Shown here one piece after another: positions 1 through 11,562 of a stretch of DNA of 64,000 bases. The stretch covers positions 370,389,220 to 370,453,219 of the forward strand of contig CM077671.1 of the NCBI GenBank assembly GCA_039707655.1, read 5' to 3'. The stretch's first letter is position 1. Every line of letters begins with the position of its first letter. Source of the DNA: Elymus sibiricus (Eukaryota; Streptophyta; Magnoliopsida; Poales; Poaceae). The translations under genes and the position numbers were made by a program. The notes under the pieces are model-generated. The model did not search any database. It saw nothing but the letters and a program-made list of their open reading frames with translations, and had not been told where the DNA came from.

Positions 1-25
1 CTGTCCCAAAAGGCTTGAAGGATTG
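1..25 (+). pseudogene. LRR receptor kinase pseudogene (copy 1), piece upstream of the retrotransposon
   Basis: These 25 bases match the leucine-rich-repeat exon of the second receptor kinase near 11894-11929 almost base for base and read Pro-Val-Pro-Lys-Gly-Leu-Lys-Asp. The last five bases, GATTG, recur at 8702-8706 just after the retrotransposon, and removing the element plus one GATTG joins the reading frame exactly. The rest of the 5' part of this gene lies outside the window. Confidence is high because of the precise junction and the paralogue. Confidence 0.85.
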
Positions 26-1084
26 TGATACGGGGCACGCCCATGTGTGTGGATCTTTCACGAATTGGAGGTGGATTTGTGAGGGAACGCGAAGAATCAC
101 GGAGAACACGCGGGGAAAATCACAAGAGGAAAACACTCAAGAACGATCCATGATCACACATCCACTAGAATCACCCGAGTACATGAGAATCACGGTCCAC
201 AAACAACCAAAGGATACACAAAACGGTAGTAGTCTCCTCGCTCCGAAGGAGGAGGTCTTGAATCCACTAGGGATCTTCCCTTGATAGGGGCCTTGGCATC
301 ACTCCGGATCTTCTCACGTAGAGGGTAGTCGCTCCACGAGGGAAGGGAGATAATGGAGCTAGGCTCAACAAGTGTATTCGCTAAACCTCAACTAACCCTA
401 GAGAGAGGAGGGGAGGTGTTTATATAGTACTAGGGGAAAAGGGGCGAGAGAGAGGGTACATGGCCTCTTGGGCCCGAGACTGCCCACACAGGGGCCGGAC
501 ATCCGGGCCAGGGGCCGGATGTCCGGGGCTTCAGTGGTCGGCCGGATGTCCGGGCTTGGGGCCGGATGTACGGGCTGGAGGGGCTTGTTTCCGCTTAGTA
601 CTGGCTTCGATGGGCCGGAAATCCGGGGTGAGGGCCGGAAATCCGGGGGCTGGCCGGAAATCCGGGGGCTGGCCGGATGTCCGGTTGGGGCCGGATGTCC
701 GGCACCTGTAGCTCCTGCTGCTGGCCTTTGGTGCTAGCGCGGTCTCCAGGGGTCGGACATCCGGGGCCTTGGCCGGATGTCCGGGGCCTGGAGGGTGGAC
801 TTGCCTTCTTTCGTTGCGCTTGTCCATCCTTCTCCGTGTCCGTCTCCGTGGTGACTTGGTCTTCACTCCGAGCATCTCCTAGGCCCTCTCCGTAGTACCT
901 AATCATGCAGAGAGTCTCCGATTGAGGTAGCATCCAAGTTCCATGAACATCAAAGAGAGAATCGTATAGGAGAGATGTCACCTCGTGTTCTATAGCACGT
1001 GCCCGGGCTCTAGTCATGGGTCCCTTTGTGGCTGGATGTGATGGTGTAGAGTCCATGGGGATGATGTTGGGATGCTCCGCATCA
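26..1084 (-). repeat. 3' LTR of the gypsy element (element is on the minus strand)
   Basis: 1059 bp. It contains about a dozen copies of a 12-14-base near-palindrome of the form CCGGATGTCCGG or CCGGAAATCCGG between about 490 and 790. Compared with the other LTR it has one additional 20-bp CCGGAAATCC-type unit near 642-661 plus scattered substitutions. The C-terminal end of the pol reading frame (to 1014) overlaps this LTR by about 70 bases. Confidence 0.95.
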
Positions 1085-4000
1085 TCTCCCCCCCATGGGG
1101 AAGATCCGTCCTCGGATCAAGATCTTCATCACCATGGTAAGGGGATAGATCTGTGACGTTGAAGGTGTCACTCACGTTGTACTTGTCGCGTGGAATGTCG
1201 ATCTTGTAGGCATTGTTGTTGAAGCGCTCCACTACCTTGAATGGTCCATCGGCGTGAGGAAGAAGTTTGGACTTGCACTCGGTGGGGAAACGGTCCTTGC
1301 GGAGGTGTAACCACACAAGATCACCGGGCTTGAACACCATGGGGTGCTTGTTGGTGTTGCGCTTGGCGGTGACTCGCTCCACTTGACGTTCGATCGTGCG
1401 CCTTGTATCTTCATGCATTTTCTTGATGTAGCTTGCCCTTGCACTTGCATCCATGTTGACGCGCTCTTGGAGTGGTAGAGGTAGGATGTCCAATGGGGAC
1501 AACGGATTGAAGCCGTAGACCACTTCGAACGGAGACTTGCCGGTGGTGGAGTGACTTGCGCGATTGTAGGCGTACTCAGCGATGGGGAGGCAATCTTCCC
1601 ATTTCTTGATGTTCTTCTTGATCAATACACGAAGTAGGGTAGAGAGTGTCCGGTTCGTCACCTCCGTTTGTCCATCGGTTTGAGGGTGACATGCCGAAGA
1701 GAATAGAAGCTTGATTCCGAGCTTGGCGCATAGGGTCTTCCAAAAGTAGCTCAAGAATTTGACGTCGCGATCCGAGACAATGGTCTTTGGAACGCCATGT
1801 AGTCGCAAGATGTCCCTACAAAACAAATTTGCAATATGCGAAGCATCGTCTATCTTGTGACATGGAATGAAATGAGCCATCTTGGAAAAGTGATCCACAA
1901 CTACAAAAACGGAGTCATGGCCATTTTTTGTTCGTGGCAAGCCAAGCACAAAATCCATACTAATGTCTTCCCAAGGTTGGAAAGGTATAGGTAGAGGCAT
2001 ATAAAGACCATGGGATTGAGCTTTGGACTTAGCTTTGCGGCATGTCGAGCATCGGTTGGTGAAGCGTGCAACATCACGAAACATCTTGGGCCAAAAGTAC
2101 TTGTTGGATAGTGTGGCATACGTCTTGTCGCGTCCAAAGTGACCCATAAGTCCTCCACCGTGAGCCTCTTGCAAAAGCAACAAACGAAGAGAAGACTCAG
2201 GTATACACAATTTGTTAGCACGCATAAGATAGCCATCTTTCATATAATAGTTCTCCCAACAAGTTTTCGCTTGGCACTTAGCGTAAGGATTAGCAAAGTA
2301 GGCATCATGCTCATACAAGTTTTTGATGTGCTCAAAACCAACAACATTCAATTCAAGTTGAGTAACTAGCATGCATTTGCGGGAAAGAGCATCCGCCACA
2401 ACGTTTTCCTTACCCTTAATGTATTTGATGACATAGGGGAAGGACTCAATAAATTCACTCTATTTAGCATGCCGTTTGTTCAACTTAGTTTGACCCTTTA
2501 AGTACTTAAGCGTTTCATGGTCGGTATGGATAACAAACTCATGAGGGCGCAAATAATGTTCCCACACATGCAAAACTCGCACCAAAGCATACAATTCTTT
2601 GTCATAGATGGGGTAGTTAAGTTGAGCGCCGGATAGTTTCTCGCTAAAGTACGCGATAGGACGCTTCTCTTGCATAAGCACACCACCTATTCCACTACCA
2701 CTAGCATCACAATGCACTTCAAATGTTTTATCAAAGTTGGGCAAAGCAAGCAAAGGTGCATGAGTGAGCAAATTTTTAAGTTCATGGAAAGCGGTGTCTT
2801 GTGAAGGACCCCAAATAAATGGTGCATTTTTCTTGCTCAAAGCATGGAGAGGTGATGCAATAGTGCTAAAGTCCTTGACAAAACGGCGATAGAAACCGGC
2901 TAGTCCTAGGAAGCTACGCACTTGTTACAAGTTGGTTGGTGTTGGCCAAGTTTTAATAGCATCAATCTTAGTTTCATCTACATGAACGCCCTTAGAAGAT
3001 ACTACAAATCCCAAGAAAACTACTTTCTCAACACCAAATGTGCATTTCTCCATGTTTGCATAGAGTTGCTCTTTCCTAAGGATTTGCAAAACATCACGAA
3101 CATGTGTAGCATGCTCCTCAAGAGACTTGCTAAAGACAAGAATATCATCAAAGTAGACCACAACACAATATCCTATGAGTGGTCGCAACACGTAGTGCAT
3201 GACACGCATGAACGTACCCGGTGCTTCGGATAAGCCCATGGGCATCACTAACCATTCATAGAGACCAAATTTAGTCTTGAATGCGGCTTTCCACTCGTCA
3301 CCCTCTTGTATGCGAATTTGGTAGTAACCACTTTTTAAGTCAATCTTAGAAAATATAGTGGCACCACTAAGTTCATCTAGCATATCATCTAAGCGAGGAA
3401 TTGGGTGACGATATCTAATGGTGATAGCATTGATAGGACGACAATCGGAACACATGCGCATACTACCATCATGCTTAGGCACAAGTATAATCTGAACCGC
3501 ACAAGGACTCAACCTCTCGCGTACATGCCCTTTATCTAGGAGTTTTTGGACTTGCCTTTGTATTTCCTTTGTTTCTTCGGGGTTGACGCGGTAGGGTGCC
3601 TTGTTGGGAAGCGGTGCTCCGGGGATGAGGTCGATGCGATGTTCGATTCCTCGTTTTGGTGGTAGTCCCGGTGGTAGCTCATCGGGAAATACATCCTGAA
3701 ATTCCTGCAACAACTTAGATAACACAAGAGGAAGATGTTGTGAAGGGTTAGTCCGAACGACGTCATCTTTGCACACAAGTACATAGTGAAGAACGGTCGA
3801 TGGGCTCTCACTCACATCCCTCAAATCTCTTTTGGTGGCTAAAAGAACTATATCTCTCATGTTCCTCATCGTGGAGTCGCTCATTTTTGGCTTGTGGCAC
3901 TCACTCTCTTTGAGGTGGATCACTCTCTCACTTTTAGCTCCACGATGGGATGTAGCTTGTTTGTCGGCGATGACTTGACTCGGAGGCATTGGTCGTAGCA

Positions 4001-4688
4001 CATATTGTTTGCCTTTCATCTGGAAGCTATATTGATTTGTGCGACCGTTGTGTGTGACGCCACGGTCGAATTGCCAAGGTCTACCAAGTAGGAGGTGGCA
4101 AACTGACATTGGAATCACATCACACTCCAAAGTGTCTTCATATGCGCCTATCTTGAAGGAAACTTCCACGGTGTGGTCAACTTGGAGCGTTCCGGAATCA
4201 CTAAGCCATTGGACCTTGTAGGGACGAGGGTGCTTTTTCTTGACCAATTATAGCTTGGAACAAAGGTCTTCACTTGCTAAGTTGTGGCAACTCCCTCCGT
4301 CGATGATGACCTTGACGGGTTTTCCTTGGATGCCCGCCTTGGTGTGGAAGATGTGGCAACGTTGGTCCTCGTCTTCTTGTTGTTGGAGCGTCAAAACTTT
4401 GGAGACAACGAGAGCGGGGCTCGAATCGTTGTCGCAAAAGATTTGCGAATCTTCATCTTCATTCACTTGGCGGTGGATGGCAACTTGTTCCAAAGCTTGC
4501 ATCTCGTCGTCACTCATAGAGTCATAGGTGCCATCATCGAGGAGGATCATGTTGCGTTTGGTTGGGCACTCGAAGGTCTTGTGGCCTCGCCCTTGGCACG
4601 TGAAACACTTAATATTGCTTGTCTTGGCGGTAGCATCCGGTGTCAGTGTAGAGGATGAAGCCCTTGGCTTGTAGGTGCTAGAGGTTGG
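1014..4688 (-). pseudogene. Gypsy pol polyprotein: zinc knuckle, protease, reverse transcriptase, RNase H, integrase
   Basis: Reads in one frame with gag. In order on the minus strand: a CCHC zinc knuckle (C-F-T-C...H...C, near 4570-4615); a protease active site VIIDGGS (about 4300); reverse transcriptase with the YFDD catalytic box (about 3150); RNase H with an [14 protein letters not shown] motif (about 2510-2530); and integrase with an HHCC-like zinc finger and the core motifs [16 protein letters not shown] and GQTEV (2100-1650). Stops interrupt the frame at 4248-4250 (TAA), 2922-2924 (TAA) and 2460-2462 (TAG), and at the gag/pol junction at 4689-4691. All lie inside otherwise conserved sequence, so they are mutations and not domain ends. 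The final codons lie in the LTR. It is a retrotransposon protein, not a host gene. Confidence 0.9.
1085..1094 (-). other. Polypurine tract of the gypsy element
   Basis: On the minus strand this reads GGGGGGGAGA and directly abuts the 3' LTR, the expected place for the plus-strand primer of reverse transcription. Confidence 0.8.
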
Positions 4689-6242
4689 TCAGCTTGACGA
4701 AGTCGTCTTGTCCTTGTAGCTTGACTTGTCGCCAGAAGGTGTTGGAGATTTCATAGTTGAAGTTGTCGTTGTTGTAGTAGCTTTAGCACTTGAGCCGTAG
4801 GTCTTGGATGAGAACTTGGAGTACTTGTAGTCATCTTGCACTTGCCGTTCCGCCTTGGTTGCTTGGTGCACGAGCTCAAGTAAGTTGGAGTAAGGTTGGA
4901 AGTCGGCTATCTTCTTGACTTGGTAGTTGAGGCCATTCAAGAAACGTGCCATTGTTTGCTCATCATCTTCTTTGACATTTGCTCGGATCATAGCAATCTC
5001 CATCTCTTGATAGTACTCTTCTACGGACTTGGTGCCTTGCTTGAGTTGTTGGAGCTTCTTGAAGAGATCCCGGTTGTAATGTGTAGGCACAAAACGAGCT
5101 CGCATGAGATCCTTCATTTGGGCCCAAGTGGTGATAGGAGGTTCACCTCTCTCCCTTCTTCGCTCAATCACTTGTTCCCACCAAATAAGGACATAGTCGT
5201 GGAACTCAAGGGAAGCCATGGCTATCTTCGTCTCTTCGTCATAGTTGTGGAGGCAAAAGATCTTGTCAACCTTGAGGTCCCATGACAAGTAGTCTTCGGG
5301 ATCATTGCTTCCGGAAAACTTTGGCATTGTGAACTTGAGCTTGCCGAAGCGTTGTTCATCATTGTGGTTGTGATGCCGAAATCCTTGTCTTGGAGGTGGA
5401 CCGTCATTGACATTGCATTGAGCGTGTTGACGTTGATCTTGCCCTTGCTCGTCTTCATTGTCGGGTTCACCATGATGATCTTGAGGATGGCGACGAGGTG
5501 GACGCACTCGGTTGCGCCTTTCTTGGAGCTCCTCTTGGTGATGGGCTTCTTCTTGTCGTTGTCGACGAAGTTCTTCTTGTTGTGCTTGGTGAAGAGCTTC
5601 TTGCTCGTGATGAGCTTGGCGGTTGCGCTCCTCCAAGGCACGAGTAGCTTCTTGCAAAGCGCGATGTGCCTCAAGCACTCGTCCATGACGATGATGTTGT
5701 TCTTCTTCTCGCCGTCCATGTTCTTGCTCCCACGCATCTTGCTCTTGTTGGCGGCGACGTTCTCGAGCGCGGGCGCGATCTTGAAGTCCATTTCCATGGA
5801 ATGGATTGTCTTGACGGTGACGACCTTGTGGCGCACTTGGGCTGGAGTGTTCGTCTTGGTGATGAACACGTGCTCGCCGGGGGCTTGCGTCGGAAGAGTA
5901 CTCCGATGAGTGTCGACTTGAGCGCCGTCTTGACGTAGTCGAAGTAGAGGGAGCGCGGTTGACCATCAAGGACCGAAGTTCCTCCATTTGGCTTGATAAC
6001 TTGGTGTCGAGGTAGTCCCGTGTGCGCGTCTCAGATTCGCGCAAGTTGGTGGCGAGGTTGTCGATGCGGTCATTCAATGCATGTTGCGCTTGAGTAATTG
6101 CCTTGTTTGCGCCGAAGAAGTGCAACTTGGTGACGTGGGTGTTCGTGTCGTCGTCATGCTCCTCGAATGTCGGGTTCGACATGATATTCCTATCCATAGC
6201 ACTCAAGAAGATATAAGTGGAAGAGTGAGAAGACAATACCAA
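4689..6242 (-). CDS. Gypsy Gag (retrotrans_gag domain)
   Basis: An open stretch of about 517 codons, though the true start may be one of several internal ATGs near 6180-6195. The N-terminal half is charged and repetitive, rich in Arg, Glu, Gln and His (about 5400-5900), and predicts coiled coil. The C-terminal half holds the gag capsid-like domain with motifs such as FSGSNDPEDYLSW, WEQVIERRRERGEPP and LFKKLQQLKQGTKSVEEYY (5340-4850). It forms the virus-like particle that packages the element's RNA. It stops at a TGA (4689-4691) where the frame should continue into the zinc knuckle and protease, so gag and pol were one polyprotein in the intact ancestor. Confidence 0.85.
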   Translation of the reverse strand: MVLSSHSSTYIFLSAMDRNIMSNPTFEEHDDDTNTHVTKLHFFGANKAITQAQHALNDRIDNLATNLRESETRTRDYLDTKLSSQMEELRSLMVNRAPSTSTTSRRRSSRHSSEYSSDASPRRARVHHQDEHSSPSAPQGRHRQDNPFHGNGLQDRARARERRRQQEQDAWEQEHGRREEEQHHRHGRVLEAHRALQEATRALEERNRQAHHEQEALHQAQQEELRRQRQEEAHHQEELQERRNRVRPPRRHPQDHHGEPDNEDEQGQDQRQHAQCNVNDGPPPRQGFRHHNHNDEQRFGKLKFTMPKFSGSNDPEDYLSWDLKVDKIFCLHNYDEETKIAMASLEFHDYVLIWWEQVIERRRERGEPPITTWAQMKDLMRARFVPTHYNRDLFKKLQQLKQGTKSVEEYYQEMEIAMIRANVKEDDEQTMARFLNGLNYQVKKIADFQPYSNLLELVHQATKAERQVQDDYKYSKFSSKTYGSSAKATTTTTTSTMKSPTPSGDKSSYKDKTTSSS

Positions 6243-7640
6243 TTACCGATCCAAAAGTTGAGAGTGAATCAAGATTACTCAATGTACAAGTATGAAAATA
6301 GTAGAATTGGTACCGAAGATCGTCTTTCTCACACCTACACAAATAAGGCTTATGGAGTAGCTTGGTAAAGACAGTGGCACAAATTTCAAGCAATTCGAAA
6401 GATAAGATTCAATAATGTTGAACGTGATTCGAAAACTTCGCAAGTGAGACAATGTAGATTAATAGCAATGAGTATACATGGAAACACACACACGGTAGAC
6501 AATTGGGGTCATGCAACCAAGGGTGAGCCAAAATGTGGAGTCCACGGAAAATGCTCTTGTTGCACAACACTAGAGAGATGGTAGCACGATTGCTCCAATG
6601 GGCACGATACGCACTTGTGCACACCCTACTATGAACCAAAAGTGTCGTCTTCCTATTCCCGACTTGCTATATGTGTATGCGGCACGTGACACTCGCTCAA
6701 GTGATCCAAGATGATCAAGTATGCTATGCGAAACTTGCGATGCTATTGCTCTTTTGCCCTTGCTTAAAAGCTTTGCTTCTCTTTTCTTTTGCAATGATGA
6801 TTTGTATGGTCACAATGCGGGACGTGCACACCAAGATAGCAATTATGTATGCGGGTACTATGTTGTAACACAAAAGATGATACCAAGATATATGCACGCA
6901 AACGAAGCTATGCGGAGTATGTATCACTAACGTGCACAAGTAGCGTAGCCCGGCAATACTCAATGGCTAGTCTCGATAGGCAAGTAACGCAAAAAGGCTC
7001 GGGTTAAGAATGCAATGGCAAGGGTATAGACAAGAGTGTCGTCGCGGTTACCGTCCTTGCTTACGGTTGGTGTTAATGAAGAGTTGGTTGGCGACGATCC
7101 GGGGCGATGATGAGTGGCGATGTTGAAGAAGAACCACTCCTACTTAGCCGAAACACCGTAGGAAGTGGCGAGGCTCGCGACTCAAAATCTCAATTGCAAA
7201 TGGGTTGCGGAAGAAATGGCAGAAAAGAAACAAAAATTCTCGAAACCGGAGGCCAAAACAGCTGTGCTGAGCTCCAGGGGCCGGATGTCCGGGCTCCCTG
7301 CCGGATGTCCGGCGGGCCGGATGTCCGGGGGTCGGTCCGGATGTCCGGGCCTCCCGAAAACAGATCCAATCTCAGGAACCCTAAGAACTAGAGGATGAAC
7401 ACGAAAAAATTTCGGCAAAATTGGGACGATTTGACGGTGGGAAATGATGGGGATGGTGGGGAAATGCTAGATCTACCTGTCCACAACGAAATCCACGGAC
7501 CCAAATCAACAAAATCTCCTCAAATCAAATGAATCCAAGAAATTTGGGTATGGCAATTTTTGTGGGGATTTTCGAAATTAGGTCAAAACAAAACAAAACT
7601 GGCTAGAAATCGGGGGAGGGGACTCCAAATTCGTGAGAAA
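6243..7640 (-). other. Non-coding 5' leader of the gypsy element
   Basis: About 1.4 kb between the primer-binding site and gag with no retroelement domain in any frame. It holds a second cluster of the CCGGATGTCCGG near-palindrome at 7279-7347 (four copies), the same motif that fills the LTRs. Confidence 0.6.
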
Positions 7641-7660
7641 CCTTGGCTCTTGATACCAAT
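7641..7660 (-). other. Primer-binding site of the gypsy element
   Basis: On the minus strand, directly inside the 5' LTR, the sequence starts ATTGGTATCAAGAGCCAAGG. This is close to the initiator-methionine tRNA primer site TGGTATCAGAGCC known from plant LTR retrotransposons, with one extra A. Confidence 0.8.
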
Positions 7661-7661
7661 A

Positions 7662-8701
7662 TGATACGGGGCACGCCCGTGTGCGTGGATCTTTCACGAA
7701 TTGGAGGTGGATTTGTGAGGGAACGCGAAGAATCACGGAGAACACGCGGGGAAAATCACAAGAGGAAAACACTCAAGAACGATCCACGATCACACATCCA
7801 CTAGAATCACCCGAGTACATGAGAATCACGGTCCACAAACAACCAAAGGATACACGTAACAGTAGTAGTCTCCTCGCTCCGAAGGAGGAGGTCTTGAATC
7901 GACTAGGGATCTTCCCTTGATAGGGGCCTTGGCATCACTCCGGATCTTCTCACGTAGAGGGTAGTCGCTCCACGAGGGAAGGGAGATAATGGAGCTAGGC
8001 TCAACAAGTGTATTCGCTAAACCTCAGCTAACCCTAGAGAGAGGAGGGGAGGTGTTTATATAGTACTAGGGGAAAAGGGGCGAGAGAGAGGGTACATGGC
8101 CTCTTGGGCCCGAGTCTGCCCACACAGGGGCCGGACGTCCGGGCCAGGGGCCGGATGTCCGGGGCTTCAGTGGTCGGCCGGATGTCCGGGCTTGGGGCCG
8201 GATGTCCGGGCTGGAGGGGCTTGTTTCCGCTTGGTACTGGCTTTGATGGGCCGGAAATCCGGGGTGAGGGCCGGAAATCCGGGGGCTGGCCGGATGTCCG
8301 GTTGGGGCCGGATGTCCGGCACCTGTAGCTCCTGCTGCTGGCCTTTGGTGCTGACGCGGTCTCCAGGGGCCGGACGTCCGGTGCCTTGGCCGGATGTCCG
8401 GGGCCTGGAGGGTGGACTTGCCTTCTTTCGTTGCGCTTGTCCATCCTTCTCCGTGTCCGTCTCCGTGGTGACTTGGTCTTCACTCCGAGCATCTCCTAGG
8501 CCCTCTCCGTAGTACCTAATCATGCAGAGAGTCTCCGACTGAGGTAGCATCCAAGTTCCATGAACATCAAAGAGAGAATCGTATAGGAGAGATGTCACCT
8601 CGTGTTCTATAGCACGTGCCCGGGCTCTAGTCATGGGTCCCTTTGTGGCTGGATGTGATGGTGTAGAGTCCACGGGGATGATGTTGGGATGCTCCGCATC
8701 A
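7662..8701 (-). repeat. 5' LTR of the gypsy element
   Basis: 1040 bp, nearly identical to 26-1084 but one CCGG-repeat unit shorter. It starts TGATACGGGG and ends CCGCATCA on the plus strand and is followed by the GATTG target duplication. Confidence 0.95.
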
Positions 8702-10787
8702 GATTGCACTTCACTAACAACCCTTGCACTTGATAATAATCTGATTGAGGGAGACATAACTGAATCATTTGGGGTGTATCCTCATCTCAGTGACATTAGT
8801 TTATCTTCAAACAGATTTGTAGGCCGTCTCTCTCCAAATTGGGGTTCATGTCACAACTTGACAAGTATTGATTTTACAGAGAACATGATAGAAGGCAGTA
8901 TACCTTCTGAGCTTGGGGAGCTAAAAAATCTTGGATGGCTCGGGCTCAGTTTCAATAGGTTGAATAGTGAGATACCACCAGAAATTGGCAAGTTAAGTAA
9001 CTTGTATTGGATGGATTTAAGAAACAATCAACTATTTGGCCAGATCCCTAAGCAAATTGGGCAACTTGGCAATCTTGAGATTCTTGATTTCTCAAGCAAC
9101 CTTTTAAGTGGTAAAATACCAAAGGAGATCGGAAATTGTTTGAGACTGCGGTCATTACATTTGAATAACAACACTCTTAATGGAAGTATTCCTGGTGGTT
9201 TGGGCAATTTAACTTCCCTGCAAAGCATGCTTGATCTTAGCATGAACAGTCTAAGTGGACCACTACCATCAGAACTTAGCAAACTAGAGATGTTGATGTC
9301 TGCAAACTTCTCACACAATCAATTCAGTGGTGCCATCCCTGTCTCGATTGCGAGCATGCAAAGCATATCAATATTTGATCTATCATACAACTTCCTACAA
9401 GGATCTGTCCCAAAAGGGATCCACAATGCATCAGCTGAATGGTTTCTCCACAACAAAGGTCTTTGTGGAGACCTTGTTGGCATGTCTCCTTGCAATTTAC
9501 GCGATGTCGATCATACACGAGACCATCAACAGATTGTACTATCAGTCGGTCTTTCTATGTTTGTCGCTGCTATCTCAATAGCAACATGTACAATTTTGTT
9601 ATTTATTTGCCGCAAGAAGGTAACCAAAAAAACTGATGATGTGAGCAAAAGGGATGCATTCTCTGTATGGGGCTTGGATGGTGGAATAGTATTTGAGGAT
9701 ATTATCAATGCAACCGACAATTTTGATGAGAAGCATTGCATTGGAGAGGGATCTTACGGTAGTGTTTATAAAGCAGAACTTCAAGATGGACATGTGGTTG
9801 CAGTAAAGAAACTATATCCAGGTGACGAAGAGGCACATGATGAAGAAAGTTTCCAGCATGAGATTGAAATGTTAACGAACATTCGCCAGCGCAGCATCGT
9901 CAAGCTATACGGATATTGTTCGGTACAGGTTCCTTGTATGTCAGTTTATAGAGAGAGGAAATGTAGCTTCTATCTTAAGCAATGAAGAACTAGCAATCCA
10001 GTTCCATTGGCAAAGAAGGACAGCTCTCATAAGAGATGTGGCTCAAGCCCTCACTTACCTCCATCATGATGTTCACCCGCCCATAATTCATCGTGACATC
10101 ACAAGCAGGAACATCTTACTAGATGCCGACTACAAAGCATTCGTCTCAGACTTCGGTATTGCGAGAATGTTAAAACCTGATTCGTCGAATTGGAGTGCAC
10201 TAGCGGGGACATATGGTTACATAGCACCTGGTATGTTTATACAGCACAATATTCCGATTCTCTAGTAAACTACTACCTCTGTTCCTAAATATAAGTCTTT
10301 TTAGAGATTTCACTATTGAACTACATACGGATGTATATAGACATACTTTAGAGTGTAGATTCACTAATTTTGCTTCGTATGTAGTCTCCTATTGAAATGT
10401 CTAAAAAGACTTATATTTAGGAACGGAGGGAGTATGTTAGATGGAATGTTCTACAGCAATGCATGCTACTAATCATGATATTCTTTGGATGCAGAATTTT
10501 CCTACACATCGCAAGTTACGGAGAAATGTGATGTATATAGCTTTGGTGTTGTGGCGCTTGAGGTGTTAATGGGGAAACATCCCGGGGATATGCATGAATA
10601 CCATTCTTCACTCAAGGAACAATTTCTTCCAGAAGAAATTCTGGACAAACGACTTCCGCAACCACAAGACAAAACTGATGAGGCCGAAGACGTGAGACGG
10701 TGTATCTCTGTTGCATTTGAGTGCCTACTTCCTTCGCCCAAAGAAAGGCCAACCATGTTGAAAGCTTATCGAGATCTTGTCATCTGA
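8702..10787 (+). pseudogene. LRR receptor-like kinase pseudogene (copy 1), MIK2-like
   Basis: Plasma-membrane receptor kinase of the leucine-rich-repeat class, most like the grass MIK2/At4g08850-type kinases. It has leucine-rich repeats (8707-9430), a membrane span (about 9536-9610), the glycine loop [12 protein letters not shown] (about 9745-9775), [13 protein letters not shown] (10089-10110) and SDFG. Exon 1 ends at 10230; exon 2 (10495-10787) restores the APE motif across the intron. It is broken twice: the gypsy element sits in the repeat exon, and relative to the downstream copy eight bases are missing at about 9921 within the kinase N-lobe, shifting the frame. The intron carries a Stowaway MITE. 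The copy at 11563-13840 is about 85-90% similar by eye. Confidence 0.9.
10272..10432. mobile_element. Stowaway (Tc1/mariner) MITE in the kinase intron
   Basis: 161 bp flanked by TA dinucleotides. The left end CTACCTCTGTTCCTAAATA pairs with the right end TATTTAGGAACGGAGGGAG, and the whole element can fold into one long hairpin. The same family occurs at 21893-22052. It looks like the Thalos-type wheat Stowaway, but the family name is from memory. Confidence 0.9.
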
Positions 10788-11041
10788 ACTTACATGTAAA
10801 TTCTTGCAGATGTACCATCTTAGCCTTGTTTAGTCCAGAATAAAACTTGGCTGTCCAAGCATCGTCAAACCAAATAACCGATGCTATTTCTGTTTGGCAT
10901 CATAAAGTATATGGGTTGTGAATTGTGACAGTTTTAAACTGTACAATGTTTTCTGCTGATCACATAAATCATGGACCTAGCTACGTAGAGACTGATTATG
11001 AACACAAGCAACACTAGCGGCATATGACGAAAATGAAGCGA

Positions 11042-11532
11042 CGCACTTGACTTGTCCTCAATTCAGCTTCCCGCAAAGCAAATACAGGATGCAGTTCCTC
11101 AATTACAGCATCTCAGGGAAAAATAAGGTTCCTACGCAATTTGTAGTGATAAAAGAATTGTTGGGAGCATAGAAAACCAGAGTAATAGCATCGTTTAAAT
11201 TGTCCCTCAACGAAATCGGATTGTGGCTCCTAAAATCGACTTTGTAGTCCTCGCTTCTCCGTAATGGAACATGCTGCAGCTGAAAGCACCAAGAGAGGAT
11301 AACCAACCTAGAAGTCAACGTCGTCCTCCTCGGCCATGTGCTTCGCAAGTTCTTCCTCCTGCTGGAGCCTCTCTCGCCTCTTCTCGGTACTCTCCTTTTC
11401 CTTGTGAGAATTCGGGGGGAACCTCAGAGCCTTGACTGCCTCGTTGTGCATGTTCAGGCAGAATGCAATCCTGGAGTTGAACGCAGCCTATGGCTCGTTT
11501 GTTGAGTACATGTCGCCGGTCTCTTTCGACGC
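11042..11532 (-). pseudogene. 3' fragment of a duplicated RPN3 gene
   Basis: This matches the 3' untranslated region and last coding exon of the intact RPN3 gene (compare 14580-15110) on the same strand. The stop codon equivalent is at 11308-11310. The match ends abruptly near 11530, where the sequence switches to receptor-kinase leucine-rich repeats. It cannot be functional: only about 75 C-terminal codons remain, and the codon at 11488-11490 is TAG where the intact gene has a glutamine codon. It shows that receptor kinase and RPN3 were duplicated together. Confidence 0.88.
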
Positions 11533-11562
11533 ATTGGATCAGTGCCACCAAGCATTGGGAAC

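Larger units (their letters stand above)
26..8701 (-). mobile_element. Complete Ty3/gypsy LTR retrotransposon inserted in the receptor kinase exon
   Basis: A full element on the minus strand. It has two LTRs starting TGAT and ending ATCA, a 5-bp target duplication GATTG (21-25 and 8702-8706), a primer-binding site next to the right LTR, a polypurine tract next to the left LTR, and one gag-pol reading frame between. The domain order protease, reverse transcriptase, RNase H, integrase defines Ty3/gypsy. The end of pol runs into the 3' LTR, as in some chromovirus lineages such as CRM, but I cannot assign the lineage. Gag-pol has four in-frame stops and no evident frameshift, so this copy is not autonomous now. 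The LTRs differ by a few substitutions and one 20-bp repeat unit, so the insertion is moderately recent. Confidence 0.95.

Noticed and set aside
490..790. Spaced repeat units that at first resemble a CRISPR array
   Set aside because: Spacing is irregular, units vary, the array is inside an LTR and is present in both LTRs; the DNA is plant nuclear.
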